NCBI GenBank assembly: GCA_029531795.1
Contig: JAPEIS010000001.1
Location: 496,001-560,000 of the forward strand
Source: Sclerotinia nivalis
Lineage: Eukaryota > Ascomycota > Leotiomycetes > Helotiales > Sclerotiniaceae
Direction: 5' to 3'
DNA: 64,000 nt
Each line of letters opens with the position of its first letter. Positions within the stretch are counted from its first letter, which is position 1. This document shows positions 33,003 through 46,154 of the stretch, piece by piece. Under the pieces are notes generated by a model. The model had not been told where the DNA came from and made no database searches. It saw nothing but the letters and a program-made list of their open reading frames with translations. Both the position numbers and the translations under genes were made by a program.

Positions 33003-34354
33003 TGTTTAAGTTGTCGCCAATGGTCTTCGCGATTGCGATGGTAATCTGCTGATAGATTCCAACTCTCTTCCCACCAATTTCGTATCGCTCAAGAAATTCT
33101 ATAATCGTCCGGTGTCTATCGCGAGAGGCTCCCGTGGAATGCGGGTAGAAAGTATCTTCAAAGCGACCTAAAATAGGTTTGAAACCTAGCGTTCGAGTCT
33201 TGTTGATGGATGGATAGATGGATGAATGATGGATTCGACGCAGCACGATTTATCGTGATCGTGTGTTCGTAGTCCAGGGATACCTGTACTACACCTTATT
33301 CTTATTCGCACCGAGTAATTTCGGTAGTCAGTATTGTTGGGAGGATATGCCAAGGTCTTGTTCCGTATCGGGGTATCAAAATGGATCGATTTACATATAA
33401 ATAATGTCGATGAAAGAGTGTGAAGATACGGTATTATATGAACGAATGTGATACACAGTTGGTTTGGGGGTTTGAAGGATTTGGAGGAGTAGTTGTTGTG
33501 GTTGTTGTTGTAAAAGGGTAAAGGGTAGAAAGAATAGAAGGATAGAAGGGCAGTGAATGTGGAGAGAGAATAAAAAGCTGAATGCAGCTTTTTTGCGGGG
33601 CTGATGATAATAAACCCCCTGTGACATTGAAATCTTTCCGTCATAAGAATACGAGATATTAACTAATAATGAACTCAAATAGGTATTTCTTATGTACAAT
33701 ACATTGGTTACATCTACATTGTAAGGAGTATATCCTATTCATTTTGCTGTACATATCTTCTATTCCAGATGCATCCATTCATCGGAGATTTGAAGTTTCT
33801 ATTTTGTTTCTCCTTCCCCCACAACTTTTCGTATTAAAGTGGGTGAAGTAAGCCTGCAGGGTCTACTCCGTAACATGCACGGATTAGCCCAATTCATAGT
33901 GGACATAGTTTCGAATCAAATAATTGAAGCTTACTAATTAATTGTTTGTCGTCGAAATCTTCACTTCAAGTCGTGATTCTTCACAAAAACTTGTTCCGGG
34001 ACTATGGACCTCATCAACAAAATGGTCTGTCCATATTTCTCATACATCTTCCACAGTAAGAAAGAAGTCTGTGTCCCATGCTAAGGTAGAATACGACATC
34101 ATGACTCTACTTACCCCTCAATGCACCAATATCAATGCGACTACGCATTTTCCCGCAAAAATTGTTCCACGAGATTTTCCAAGATCATTGCACCAATTCA
34201 GCTCAGATCGTCCATCTGCGTTTGATACTTCACAACGTTTCACAGAGCAAACCGTAGCCGACAAAATCCGAGTTCTCACTTTACGTGTTACAGATTGCAT
34301 GGAAATCTCCCGCAGCGTTAAGCATACGTGGCTCAGATGTTGGGTTTTGATTCA
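33003..34354. other. Intergenic, nothing recognised
   Basis: Frames at 33186-33699 (minus) and 33942-34361 (plus) lack domains. GTTGTT-type simple sequence near 33492-33515. Confidence 0.35.
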
Positions 34355-34880
34355 ATCATAGTGGCGGTTCAATTGGGGCCGAATTCCTTAACATCTCAAC
34401 GCAACAAGCGAGGATAAATACAAGATTAAGTCGTCAAGGCGTTAGTGCGCAAATCCGACAAGTTGAGAAACCCGTTGAAAACGGTGTTTGTACAATTTCG
34501 TTCAAGGATCTTGATGATGATATTAGGATTTCTGCTATTCCAAAGCTAAATGATGGTTGGTATAAATGGGGGGAATACTCATGACATCGTATATAGTTTG
34601 TTATTGCTGGAGCATCAGGTCGCCATGAAAAGCTTGTATCGTGGACTAGTAGTCGCGGAGCGCAAACTGTACAAGATGTGCATTATATTCATATACGGGT
34701 ATTTCTGTTTCAAATGACTCTATTATACTATACAACATTGATTTGAACGAATGTGTAGGTTTCAAATATTGGATGACTGGCCGTTCTCAGTAGAACGAAT
34801 AGATATATTGATCAATTGAGAAAAAAATTTCCGCGCAACAAGGTAGACAATTTCGTCATTCGGCTGGGCGAAGAAAAGTA
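34355..34880 (+). pseudogene. Remnant of an NAD(P)-binding NmrA-like protein
   Basis: Scattered pieces of a Rossmann-fold dehydrogenase in shifting frames: a start of strand IIVA, then GSIGAEFLNIS (about 34366-34402), VENGVCTISFKDLDDDIRIS, VIAGASGRHEKLVSWTS, AQTVQDVHYIHI, VSNIG, and QLRKKFPRNKVDNFVIRLGEE. The order and spacing fit the N-terminal half of NmrA/epimerase-like proteins. Stops and frame changes separate them, and no C-terminal half follows. Introns cannot explain every break. Confidence 0.5.
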
Positions 34881-36088
34881 GGTAAGAACATATATTTTTT
34901 CAATTCCGCTCATCTGTAAGGGATATTCACCATCACACAACATCCGCCGCCTGGCAGAATCTCAAAAGTCTTGTTGCATATCTGCTACAGGACATTGAAG
35001 CCTGGAGATTCCTATAAACACCCTAAACCCATTCCAACTTTCCCATTCAATGCTTGCCTATTCCATCATTAACACAGCTTTTTACTTATCAAAAATGTTA
35101 GTCGGCCTTTCACCTGGACCCTTCCCCAGCACCCAAGTAACCATAATAATCCAACAAGCCAGCTCTGGCTCGGCTGTCTGATCTCGCATACACATTAGTG
35201 ATCTGTCACACATTTTTACTTACTACTACTGGATGCTATTTACCATTTCGTTACCAAAGACGCCCCAGCGATACCCTACTGGCAATACCCACGGCAAAAA
35301 CAGCTACAATTCACAGCCACCAACTCTCAATCCATCCGCAAGAATCGGACAAACCGGATAAAATATGGAGCACTTAATTCAACACATGTAAAGATCTTGG
35401 AATCGCGAGAAGTGGCTGATGAATTCTTTGGGTATGGAAAGGAGGAGGGGGAGAGTCGTTTGGTTTCGAAGTTGGATGATTTTTCATGTGTATGTCATGC
35501 TGTTTGATGGATTGTTGGGGTTTGGATGGAGCTGATTGACTGATTGACTGATTGACTATTGACTACATGGATAGTGCGAGGATTAGGGGAGGAAGGCCAG
35601 GGAGGTACTTGCAATGCCGGTATTTGGGAAACATGCTTTTGTAAGGAGGTAGATATGTTGGTTTTGGATTTATGGAGGATAAATAAGTTAGGTAAAAATG
35701 AAGTGTATTCGAGGAAGATGCAAGTGTCTATCTAAATGGATCAGTAGAACAGGCCGCACCTTTGACAAGTAACTATATTTTTCTGCTCAAAACTTTTAAG
35801 CTCACAATCAATATTGCGGGCTTTCTGGTCGCATATTCTAGCTCGTCTCGATCACTAGTAGCTACAGTCAAAATTGTCAAAATTTCTAGTGGCTCCCTCA
35901 TAGACGATAGATGTTGATATATTGTGAATTCTAGAATACCCAACAGGAACAGGAACAGGAACATGAATAGAAATAGGAACAAAACTAGAAAAATAGCGCT
36001 ACTATACATCGTGTTTGAACGCAGAGAGAGCGAAAATCTATTCCTCTAAAAAAATAAGAAGGATTCAAGAAAAAGATAAAAATCATGT
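34881..36088. other. Intergenic with short tandem repeats
   Basis: (GATT/GACT)n quasi-repeat at about 35530-35562 and GGAACA repeats at about 35943-35980. No gene recognised. Confidence 0.45.
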
Positions 36089-37187
36089 TCAGACATGCGA
36101 TTCACTCCTCGCAACCCCGAATTTTCTCCCCCAGCTCCTCGCCTTGCGATCCATATCCGCCCTAACAAACACCATGACAATGCCCATCAGCCCCGCTAAC
36201 AACCAATCAAGCATCGCTCTTCCAAAACCTCCCCTCACGCTCCCCCCAAGCATACTACCCCTCACCAATCCCGTGAGCAAATCCGTCGTGATAAGTTCCC
36301 ATCCGGCCTCTAGTCCCGCGATACTTCTCGTAGCTACAAGCTGCGGCGTTTGTCCCTCGTCGCCATCTTCGAGCTGCTTGGTAAGACCGTGTTTGATGCG
36401 ATTTTCCGCCTCGTACGAGTCTGTTAGTATCGTGGCGGGGAATATCGTGTGGAGACGGACACGAGGTGCGTTGGGGAAGGCGGAGGCGTAGAGATTCATC
36501 TCTTGGGATAACGTATCGGAGAGGGAGCGAAGTGCTGCTTTGGCGGGACTATAAGCTCCATAGCCCGCGAAACTGAAGAATGCGAGGAAGGAAGCTGTGA
36601 AGATGAGATGGCGAGCAGCGGGAGGAATGTTTTTGGCATCGCCAGTCTCATGCATTTCATCTTCGATGCGCCCCTTTCGCTCCTCTAATGGTTTGAGCCA
36701 GCTTCTCAATGTCGCGTGCGCCATGTATGCGCTCGTCAGATAATTATTATTTATCTGAGACTGCAGCTGGGATACCGGGGTATCGATGAAGAGCGTGGGA
36801 TAGGAGCTACCGGCACAACACCACACGGTATCTGGAGGAATTCCCCCATTCCATTCAACGACCTCATCAATAACACGTACGCATTCTTCCGGTGAGCACA
36901 AATCGGCGCTTATATGGTGGAAACGCTGGAGTAGTGGATTTACAGCGCCTTCCTTGATATATTCGATAGCTTGGAGCAATTTTTCCACATCGCGCGCAAT
37001 AATTACAATGTTGGCGCCTTTTTCGGAAAGTTGTCGTCCTACTTCTTGACCCATTCCTCTTGAGCCACCGGTGATGACTACTGTCTGTTGATGGGATTAA
37101 TCTTGTGTCTGATTAGAAAAAGGATGATATATATAATCTCACCTTTCCATTTACCGGAAACTGATTCTTGGACGATATATTGCCCAT
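36089..37187 (-). CDS. TSC10: 3-ketodihydrosphingosine reductase (TSC10/KDSR family)
   Basis: Two exons, 37187-37143 and 37084-36089, phase 0 across a 58-nt intron, 346 residues. It reduces 3-ketodihydrosphingosine to dihydrosphingosine with NADPH, the second step of sphingolipid synthesis, at the ER. The short-chain dehydrogenase cofactor motif TGGSRGMG (about residues 20-27) is created by the splice. Also visible are an NNNYLTSAYMAH helix, catalytic FTASFLAFFSFAGYGAYSPAK (20 of its residues shown: FTASFLAFFSFAGYGAYSPA) with the YxxxK pair, and a C-terminal hydrophobic anchor (MLDWLLAGLMGIVMVFV) followed by basic residues. Length and anchor fit fungal TSC10. It looks intact and is expected to be essential. 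Confidence 0.88.
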
Positions 37188-37723
37188 AGCTTCTAATAAA
37201 GAGATATGCTACTTATTTATGAATGTAACCTAGAACTCACTCGGTATTAAATCAATGCAGGAGAAAAACGACCAGATATGTAGTTGAAATAGAGTAAGGT
37301 TGATGGAGGTTAAAAGTAATGAAGCATCCGAAGCTGTCTAATAAAACCGGTACTAATTTAACTTCGTATCAACTGTGCCTGTCACCCAGCCCCGCGTTTG
37401 TGGAGGAATAATACAACCAGTGTAGAGGAAATATATTGCTCGGTTGGTCAGACTGCTATCATCTTCTTATCAGAGTATATTCATAAATGGTGTGATAAGA
37501 AATTGTACGATAGGTAAAAATTTGAATAGCCAATGTTGGGTTGGTTCAGAGTATGATTGTCACAGGCAGATAAAGTGGACAGGTGGACAGGCTATCGAAG
37601 CAAAAATAATCAATTAATACCAAACTCCCAGTCCTTTCCATTGATATTTTCCATTAATTTTTTTGATGGACTCATACCTCCAGATCTTTATACATAAACC
37701 AAAAGCCCCGATTTCTTGACGAC
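37188..37723. promoter_or_regulatory. Divergent intergenic region
   Basis: 536 bp between divergently transcribed TSC10 and the rhodopsin-like gene; it must hold both promoters. No specific motif is claimed. Confidence 0.5.
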
Positions 37724-38868
37724 ATGAATACTAGCGGCACAAATAACGAGAACGATGACGCTAGTACTAGCTACACAACAGTAACCACAGCTGTGGGAGC
37801 CCTGGTTATTGTTCTGGCAATAATCTCCGTATCCTTGCGATTTTACACACGCTATTTCACGAGAGCTGGATTTGGATGGGATGACTGGCTGATTTTGCTT
37901 GCGCTGATAGCCACAATTTTGACAGACGTGTTGGTCTTATGGTGTTTGTATCCATCTGCTTGGGTTGGCTTGATAATAAAATATAAATCATTCCCTGACA
38001 AAATAATTATCAGCAACCAGTGTCAACCCCAATGGCCCCTTTGTGGCTTCCGATACAGACCCTAAATACGTATATACAGGTGCCGACGTGTTCTATACTA
38101 AACTGAATTTTGTAGCCACGGTACTCTGCTTCAGTATAACCTCCGCGACAAAAATGTCAATTTTATTCATGTATAATCGAATTTTCTCGGTCTCAAGGGC
38201 TTTTCGCTTTCAAGTCTTGAGTGTTGGGGCCATGGTCATGGTTTTCTGGATTGGCTGTACCGTGGCAAATCTATTAAACTGTCGTCCTTTGAAGTGGACC
38301 TGGCTTAATAGTCTTGATGATCCACGATATTGCTTCAATTATAATATATTCTGGATGGCCAGCGGCTGTGCCGAGGCATTCATTGATGTATTAATCATTA
38401 CGATTCCTATCAGAATGACGCTTGGCTTGCATTTGGATAAAGCTAGAAAGTTTGCCTTGGCGGCTGTTTTCTTGTTAGGAATATTGTAAGTGCTGCGCAG
38501 AAAATTGTTGCGTCGAAGATACTGACTATGACCCTATGAAAGCGTTATCATCATTTTCGGAGTCGAATATCAAGTTCAGCATGTACTTGTGCAAAGCCGA
38601 TTATTCTGTCGCCCGCCATCGACTTCAAGTAGTTTCGGCTGTTGAGTATTTTATTTCACCGGGGTTGGCAAGCTATTGTTACGATTCAGAAACCGCATAT
38701 GATCAACTTCAGTCGGCTACAAGAAGCAGATTAACTTGCGACATACACTCATTCCGAAAAAGACGATGTCACTGTATTAGGTATCAGAGGATTTTCGCAC
38801 TGATCGAAATATTCCATGTCCAGACCGTATTCATGCTACATATGCTTGGAGACGAAGGCGGAACTTGA
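37724..38868 (+). CDS. Rhodopsin-like (Pth11-type) integral membrane protein; 3' end decayed or unresolved
   Basis: Exon 1 37724-37943 and exon 2 38014-38485 join in phase 1 across a 70-nt intron with the weak donor GTTTGT. The product has the fungal rhodopsin-domain signature: RFYTRYFTRAGFGWDDWLIL, NPNGPFVASDTDPKYVYTGA, KMSILFMYNRIF, NCRPLKWTW, and an IPIRMTLGLHL loop, covering about six TM helices. A third exon should start after GAAAG at 38536 (VIIIFGVEYQVQ), but the frame soon hits a stop and the expected seventh helix is not readable. Either extra introns or frameshifts are present, so the end coordinate is provisional. Pth11-like proteins are surface receptors of moulds; the ligand is unknown. 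Confidence 0.55.
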
Positions 38869-41570
38869 CATGATGGAGAAATAAAACTGAATGAAAATTT
38901 CCATCAGATGTTGTATGTGGCTACTACCAAAAACTGCAAAGGATGATTATATTACATTTAAGAAAATTATAGGTGCGAAGAAACATGTTGCTAGAATTTA
39001 AATTGATACGATGTACATATGACAACGTGCAGTAGATATTTACATGATGAGATGTATGGAGAGCTTCCTTTAGATAGACTCTAGTCGTCAAGAACTTCAA
39101 GAATCAAAACCAGCAGAATATTGTCGGCCGATCGCCGGTATTCAATTGAATACCAAGTACATATCAATTCCGAGCGACTCTTTGTCGTGATCAATCGCCT
39201 TGTTCTAGGCTTTCTCTTCAAATTTACAAAGTTCGGGGTAGATGAAGGGTAGATTGAGATAAATGCAATGTTCAGATGTTGTAACTAACTGTGCTAGGAA
39301 TCTCCTAGATGCTTAAGAAGGGAGCATAATTGAGACTGAAATTACCAAAAAAAGAAAATACCTCAAGCATTGGCAAAAGGAAAACTCTTTCCATGTAAAA
39401 TCAATTCTGAGTCGTATTCTGTACAAACAGCAATTTAATATATTGGATGAAATAGATCAAGGATTTGGTTTTCGGGTCTGCCGTTTGATATCCCAAGGAA
39501 ATGCTTATTACGTTACCTACAACCACGAGAGAACAATCAAAGATAAAAAATAGAAGATATGTAGCATCACGTGATGCTACCAAGTTCCTTGTGCATAGCC
39601 ACGTTGCGATCCTTACGAACCGTTCCCATGGTACAAAGGCGTGCCGCGCGCGTGGGATATCACTAACCAAAATGCTTACCAGGTATGTATGATCGTTATC
39701 TGCAGAAAGTGTACTCGGCGACTGAGAACGGGTCGTAAATTTGTGCCTCTCCGCATATCGTTACGACGCAGGTACGTAATCTGTGCTTCGATAGAACCCA
39801 ATAATTATGTACGCCGCGGATATTTCCTTATTCATTCGTATTGGCAGAAAATGGCCCCTTTGCTTTTTCCAAGTCGGTTGATGGACGAATAAGAGATGGT
39901 AGAAGATGTGTTTTCATAAGGTTGTTCGTTGTTCCTGGCTAAGGAATTGGAACCTGCTTTTTTGCTCTTTTTCATGCATCCGAATTATCCAATCTAATCT
40001 TGTGGAACTCGCACACCTGAACAACGGATACTCGGAAAAAGATCTGGACAAAGGAGTTGGGGAATGTCCAATGTCCGTGGATTCATACGAGGCATAATAA
40101 TGCTTTGTAGAGTAAGATAAAACGATAGAGGGAATCGATGCCGAGAATTCAATGACAATTTTGGAAATTGATCCATCGTTTGTTCATTTTTTCATGGTGG
40201 TCCTGATTTGATAAAAGTAACGGCATGGGCATGGGTGAACAAAACGTTTATTCAGGAACCCACTTTAGATTGAAAGAATTCGGCGGTGAATATATATCCC
40301 CTCTCCTCTCAAGATGATAGGCTATTTCCATTGCATTAGCACTGTTAGGTGAACTGTTAAGGAATTTAGTGAACGTAAAAATGCTCACAGGCACTAAACC
40401 TAGCCTCAAATCTCCCTTCGATACTAAAATCTTATCACTATGGCGGGTACTTTGATGGTACCTGCGCCTCTATCGAGGCCGTGCAATTCCTATTGTACGC
40501 ACTGTATCAGAGAAATCCTATGATTGTGATTATGATGCATGCAGAAATCCGGATCATCGAATCATCAATTTGATTAGATTTGACTGGAAATTTGAATGTG
40601 TTAGGTATTGGGGTCAGAAAACGAAGCATTATGACTTTCGACTATCCATACCCTATTCACGAATACACTTAGATATACAAGCATTTCGCCCATGTCATCT
40701 AATAACCTTATTGTGTAAATTTCTCCAAATATAATGTCTTTCTCCCCCCCCCCGTGTTCATTATTAGGTCAATCCACAACCGCATTGAGCTATCTAATCG
40801 TAAAACTATTCTACTCAGGTACGAAGTGGATGTCTAATTCCGCGTCTAAATCATCCAACCTTTGGTACTCCGTAAATTGTATCCTACCTACCTGGTAAAA
40901 TCATATGACAATCGAATGAGAAGTTTTAGTACAAGACGGAATGGTTTAGGCTAAGAAAGGAAGTCAAACTTTGCACATACATAATCTCGTAGTCCTTACA
41001 TTCCATAGAGCAAACCTGGAAATTCTCATACGCGACAACTTTCATGGTTGTTTCACCACTGCGCGCTTCTTCTCAAGGTCCCAATGATCTCTTCATCTCA
41101 GGATTTATTTTTCTGCCTACCGTTTTCTATATCTACAGAGTAATAAATGTCTGTCGACAGTGGATCAAACAAGGATTAGAGATCAGTCAAACAAGCAAGC
41201 ATTTCATTAATGTAGGGGTTTTCCATCAACCATCCGAACGAATTTGCTTCGAAAGTGCGAAAGGCCGAAAGAGGGACAATCATTCGTTACCTAATCTATA
41301 TGCTTCCAAAAAGAGTGTTGTTTGATCCAAAGCACTGAGCAAACCCAGACAGCCAACATTGTGCGAATCCATCAGCACGCACCATTCGCGCGGTAAACGG
41401 AAAAAGGTGGACGGAGTATATATTTTATTATTTAGGATTTGTGATACAGTTTGAAGGTACCTGAAGGCTGTGCAGTGCATACGCTGCATACGCTGCATAC
41501 GAGGCAATTTGGCAGAACCCTGGGTTATTGGGGCTCCCGAAAGAGGTCGTCGGCGGATAACAGGGGGAAG
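38869..41570. other. Long intergenic region
   Basis: Small frames at 39401-39892 and 41044-41325 have no recognisable content. A poly-C run lies at about 40745-40754. GCATACGCT occurs three times in tandem at 41477-41503, in the probable 5' leader of the RhoGAP gene. Confidence 0.4.
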
Positions 41571-44369
41571 ATGGCAAAAAAATCTGGCCTACAGCCGCTG
41601 ATGCTGGATCCCAATACAAGAAGAAGTAGAGGAAATGGTACAGAACTTAACATTGAACAAAGTCCAAAATCTCCTTTGAGTGCAAAGTCCCCGAAATCAC
41701 CGAGGTCTCCCTTCAAATTCAATACAAAGAAATCACAATTACTACATCAGGCTCAAACTCAGGCTCAAGCTCAAGAACAACAACAGCAGCAGCAGCAACA
41801 ACAAGAAGAACAAGAACAAGAACAATCTCAAAGAAACGAAACTTCTTCTATGCAAGAAGGCGACCCGCAGATATCCAGAAAAGATTTACCAGTTACCAGT
41901 GGAAGCGGAAGTGGAAGTGGAATACCAACATCACAGACTCTTCCTTCTCTTTCCTCAATTCAATCTTCGAGGGCTTCAGATAAGGTCGGCGTAAAAGAAA
42001 GACCTTCTCGAACTGGATTCTTTTCAAATTATAAAGCATCAAAAAGTGCAAGTAAACTTCAATCATCATCATCCTCACCATCAGATATATCACGCCAAGT
42101 GAATGTTGTCGAGGACAATAATATGTCTAGAGACACAGACCGCCCTACGATGAGCGTAGAGGTTTCATCACAGGACACTAAAAGAAGTGGTACGACCCAT
42201 TTTGTTTCGTCCCTTCCTCTTCAGACAATAATGCCGTTGAATAATTTATCCATATTGAGTGATTCACATAAACTAATTCCATTCCAAAATAGAATCAGGT
42301 ACTGCTAGATCATTAGTTAGCAAACCGGTCGGGGTTTCGTCAAGATCTGACGCCTCGCTGGCATCATCAACGAACGAATCCCCACAACAGAATTCTGATT
42401 CAAATTCCATCAATAATCGAAAGAATAAATCAAAGCAATTCAGTCTCCTCGGTGGAACTAGATCATTACGAGATGATCAAAGCCCCGCTGAGCCTTCTCC
42501 GCCAAAAAATAATTATTTGGATCCCGACTCATCCACACATCAATACACAAGTTCCTCAGGTTCTATAAAGACTACGACACCGGCTCGAGGCGACGACGAT
42601 ATGAATTTCAGGGAGATGTCGACTCCAACCAATATTCGACAACGATCGCAAGACCGCCAACATAGTCGCTCTCGAGATAACCGTGGGAAGGAATCCACAA
42701 GGGAACATACGAAGGATGGTAGCAGAAATCAATCATCATTCTCCTCAACATTTAAAGAGGCTGGCGGACATGCATTCTTCAATAATATTAGATCACAAGC
42801 AACAAAGGGAGCTGGGGTGATACATAAGAATTTGTTTGGAAAGGGAGGACGAATTAGCAGCTTTGCACAGAAGGAACCTTTGATCGACGATGAGCATTAC
42901 GTTCTAAAAGTTATCAACAAACCTCTTATCGAACAAACACGACTCACCAGGATATCAAAGAGACTGGAGGACTCGAGGGATAAAACGGAGTTTTGGATGC
43001 CATCCTTCCCATGGAGAGCAATTGATTATTTGAACTACAAAGGGAGCGATGTGGAGGGACTTTATAGAGTACCTGGAAGTGGACCGCAGGTTAAAAAATG
43101 GCAGAGGAGATTTGATGAAGGTTTACAAAACCTCATCCTTGGGTACTTTGAGAATATGCTGACATACCGCCAGAAATGGACATCGATCTCTTCGAATGTG
43201 ACGACCTGTACGATATAAATATCATTGGCTCAATGCTTAAAGCATGGCTTCGCGAACTCCCCGACGAACTTCTTCCCAGAGCTGCACAAGATCGAATTGC
43301 CAGAGAGTGTGCGGGTTCTCAGAAGGTTCCTCAACAACTTGTCGACGAATTATCTAACCTTTCACCATTCAATTATTACCTTCTCTTCGCCATCACTTGC
43401 CATTTGTCTCTTTTACTCGCCCACTCCGAAAAGAATAAGATGGACTTTAGGAATCTGTGTATATGTTTTCAACCTTGCATGAAGATGGACGCATTTTGTT
43501 TCAAATTTCTTGTTTGCGACTGGAGGGATTGCTGGAAGGGTTGTAAGACAGAAGCGGTATATATCGAACAGGAGTATATGCTCTTTGACCAGATGCCACC
43601 AGGAAGTGCTGGAGGATGTAGCAGCATCGCTGTTGAGAGTCATGATGAGAGGAATGTTAGCAGCTCGGACAGCAGCAAGCCATCAAGTGTCAGCCTCGAG
43701 CATCAGGGTCGAAAACATAGCAATGAGAAGGGTCGAAAAACCAGTGGGGAGAAGAACCAACGCCGAAGCCCGGATATTGAGAAGAATCAACGCAGAGGCC
43801 CGGAGATCGAGAAGAACCAACGTCGAAGCCCGGATATTGAGAAGAATCAACGCAGAGGCCCGGAGATCGAGAAGAATCAACGCAAAAGTCCGGATATCGA
43901 GAAGAATCAACGTCGAGGCCCAGAGATCGAGAAGAATCAACGCAAAAGTCCGGATATCGAGAAGAATCAACGTCGAGGCCCAGAGATCGAGAAGAACCAA
44001 CGCCGAAGCCCGGATATCGAGAAGAATCAACGTCGAGACCCAGAGATCGAGAAGAACCAACGCCGAAGCCCGGATATCGAGAAGAATCAACGCAAAGGCC
44101 CGGAGATCGAGAAGAACCAACGCCGAAGCCCGGATATTGAGAAGAATCAACGCAGAGGCCCGGAGATCGAGAAGAATCAACGCAGAAGCCCGGACAGCGA
44201 AAGAAGTCAAAGGGAGAATCATAGGGAGGTTGCCATGAGTCAAAGTAATAGTATGAACAGTATCGATACTGCTAGCACCACTTTGACCGTTGTGCAAGCA
44301 AATAAGCCTCGGAATGGTGATCTTAGACCATTGAGTCCTATCAAGCCACTCTCTCCCATCGGGTTCTGA
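41571..44369 (+). CDS. Rho GTPase-activating protein (RhoGAP domain)
   Basis: Three exons, 41571-42189, 42293-43120, 43174-44369 (both junctions phase 1), 880 residues. It stimulates GTP hydrolysis by a Rho-family GTPase; which one is unknown. The N-terminal half is disordered with SPKSP repeats and a poly-Gln tract (41773-41811). The RhoGAP domain spans about residues 420-625: GLYRVPGSG carries the arginine finger (about residue 465), the second splice sits just after WQRRFDE, then DINIIGSMLKAWLRELPDELLP, shown as INIIGSMLKAWLRELPDELL, and FRNLCICFQPCMKM. The C-terminus holds 15 ten-residue repeats. An in-frame ATG at 41451 exists, but its extension is low complexity. Confidence 0.85.
43749..44198 (+). 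repeat. Coding minisatellite, 15 x 30 bp, in RhoGAP C-terminus
   Basis: Fifteen 30-bp units encoding EKNQRRSPDI and EKNQRRGPEI in strict alternation, making a 60-bp higher-order unit. Variation is mostly synonymous (AAC/AAT, CGC/CGT) or R to K in the sixth residue, with one G to D. The unit length is a multiple of three, so copy changes keep the frame. Confidence 0.95.
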
Positions 44370-45460
44370 GTTTCTTCTGCTTAGCATCACAACAGCAATA
44401 ATACAACACACACTAGGTAGGCTTTCAGAAGTCACACCAAAATATCGCATATCATTACGATTCCACCTCTAAATATTGGAGCACTGCGGTTCTCCTAGAA
44501 AATGGTACGAACGAAGATACCGACGATATTGCGCATTTTTCTCGGTCGATATTTCATTGCTTACGGACTTTGGGAAATGGAATGGAATGGACTGGACGCA
44601 TTCGACGAATTTCCTTTAGTACAGTCACGCACAAACGCCGACGAGATCTATATCTACACACTTCTTGACGTTCGTTTTGTTCGTTCACGCGACACAAGTT
44701 TTTCCTTTCCATTTTAATGGTTTTACAAAAATTTCATGCTTGTTTTGTTGAATACCCTCCAGCGCAGCATGTTTGAATCTTGACAGCAAAGCATATCAGC
44801 ACAGAAGGCGGGTTTAATAGGGATGGGGTCTGGCATTTGGAAATGGATAGTGGCACATGGAGCGGATTGTTATTTGATTTTTTTTGATTTTTTTTTTGAG
44901 GAATTATAAGCATGGGGCGTGATGGAGACGGATTGGGGGGGGGGGCTATGGATGATCTGTTAAGAAGCTTAGAGATGAGGTCCCACTCATCGCTTCATGT
45001 GGGTTGAGGCATATTAGCTATTAGGCATAAGGGAGATGGGGCGAGGAAGGACTTGTTTGTACGATAGTCAGAGTATGTTACGCTTGGAGCCTAGGAGGCC
45101 AGGGACCACAAATAGGGTCAGGAGCATTGAAAGATATTGAGAACAACATTGGAGATCATATCGACTGGCAAAATCTAATCATCGATTTGCCGTTCATATC
45201 TTCTCATGAGCATTGAATTGAAATCAATGCTATGTACTATTATGACTTTTGGATTTCTACTTGGCTGCTACTGTGATTTAATGTGATCCAATGTAACGCG
45301 CAACACTTTTCCCTTTCCACATGCAATGATTGTCCTCATAACGCCAATGATAACCCATGCCAACGCCATACAATGAAGTCCACCATCATTCCGTCTTCTA
45401 TCATACCATCCACTTTCCCTCTTCTTCCCATCATCATGTCAATATTTCCACCTCAACCAT
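44370..45460. other. Intergenic with homopolymer runs
   Basis: Poly-T interrupted at 44876-44900 and a G11-12 run at about 44935-44946. The frame 44502-44717 has no domain. No RNA recognised. Confidence 0.45.
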
Positions 45461-46154
45461 TTAATCCCTCTTTCCTCCATGATTCTTCCTATCACTCCTT
45501 TCATTCTTCCTCTGCATTCTCTCATTCCTCCTAACCTTCTCCTTTCTCTCTCGTCTTCCATCGTTCTGTCTCTCAGTTCCTTCCTTTCTCTCGCGCTCCT
45601 GCTTCTCATTCACCTCCACGATCCAATCATCTTCTCCCTTCTTATTAATTCCCTTATATCCCCATTTAGGAACCCATTCACCAGTGGACTCATCATATAC
45701 AAGCTTCTTTTTGGCTTCGGCAGTCTTGGGTTTAATGCCTTTCTTAGCGGCGAATTTTTGCCAGGTGGTTTGGGCAACTGGTGGAGGAAGAGGCTAGAGA
45801 AGTATTAGTTAACTTGATCAAATACATATAAATGAGATTTCAATGCGGGAAATGCAAATGCAAGAAAAAATCGCATACCTTTTCTCTAGGCAACTTGGTA
45901 GCAATCCCAGGCAAACTCAATAAAACTCCATTGGGCGTCGATGCAATGGGACAAGTGCTCAATAACTGATTCAACAATGCTTGCGCGCCATCTCGCGCAG
46001 TAGCAGCGAGATCCGCTTCGAGGTTTTCGGAGGTGGTGAGGAGGAGCGGGTTTGGGTCTTCGGCGAGGAGGAGACCGAGGTCAAAGGTGTATGGAGTGGG
46101 TTTATTGACTATGACGGGGAGTTTGGATGGTTGTTGGGGAGCGTCTTCGGACAT
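45461..46154 (-). CDS. RRS1: Ribosome biogenesis protein RRS1
   Basis: Two exons, 46154-45879 and 45793-45461, phase 0 across an 85-nt intron (GTATGC...CTCTAG, with CTAAT branch), 202 residues; yeast Rrs1 is about the same size. Rrs1 with Rpf2 recruits the 5S RNP to pre-60S particles in the nucleolus. Diagnostic pieces: NKPTPYTFDLGLLLAEDPNP (about 17-36), GAQALLNQLLS, ATKLPREK just before the intron, then TWQKFAAKKGIKPKT, DESTGEWVPKWGYKGIN and a long basic tail. It is divergent from the mS29 gene, with only 240 bp between start codons. Confidence 0.92.

Noticed and set aside
43510..44450. Long open frames of Arg/Ile/Asn-rich (+) and Leu/Ala-rich (-) repeats
   Set aside because: They are shadow frames of the RhoGAP minisatellite, open only because the 30-bp unit lacks stops in those frames.
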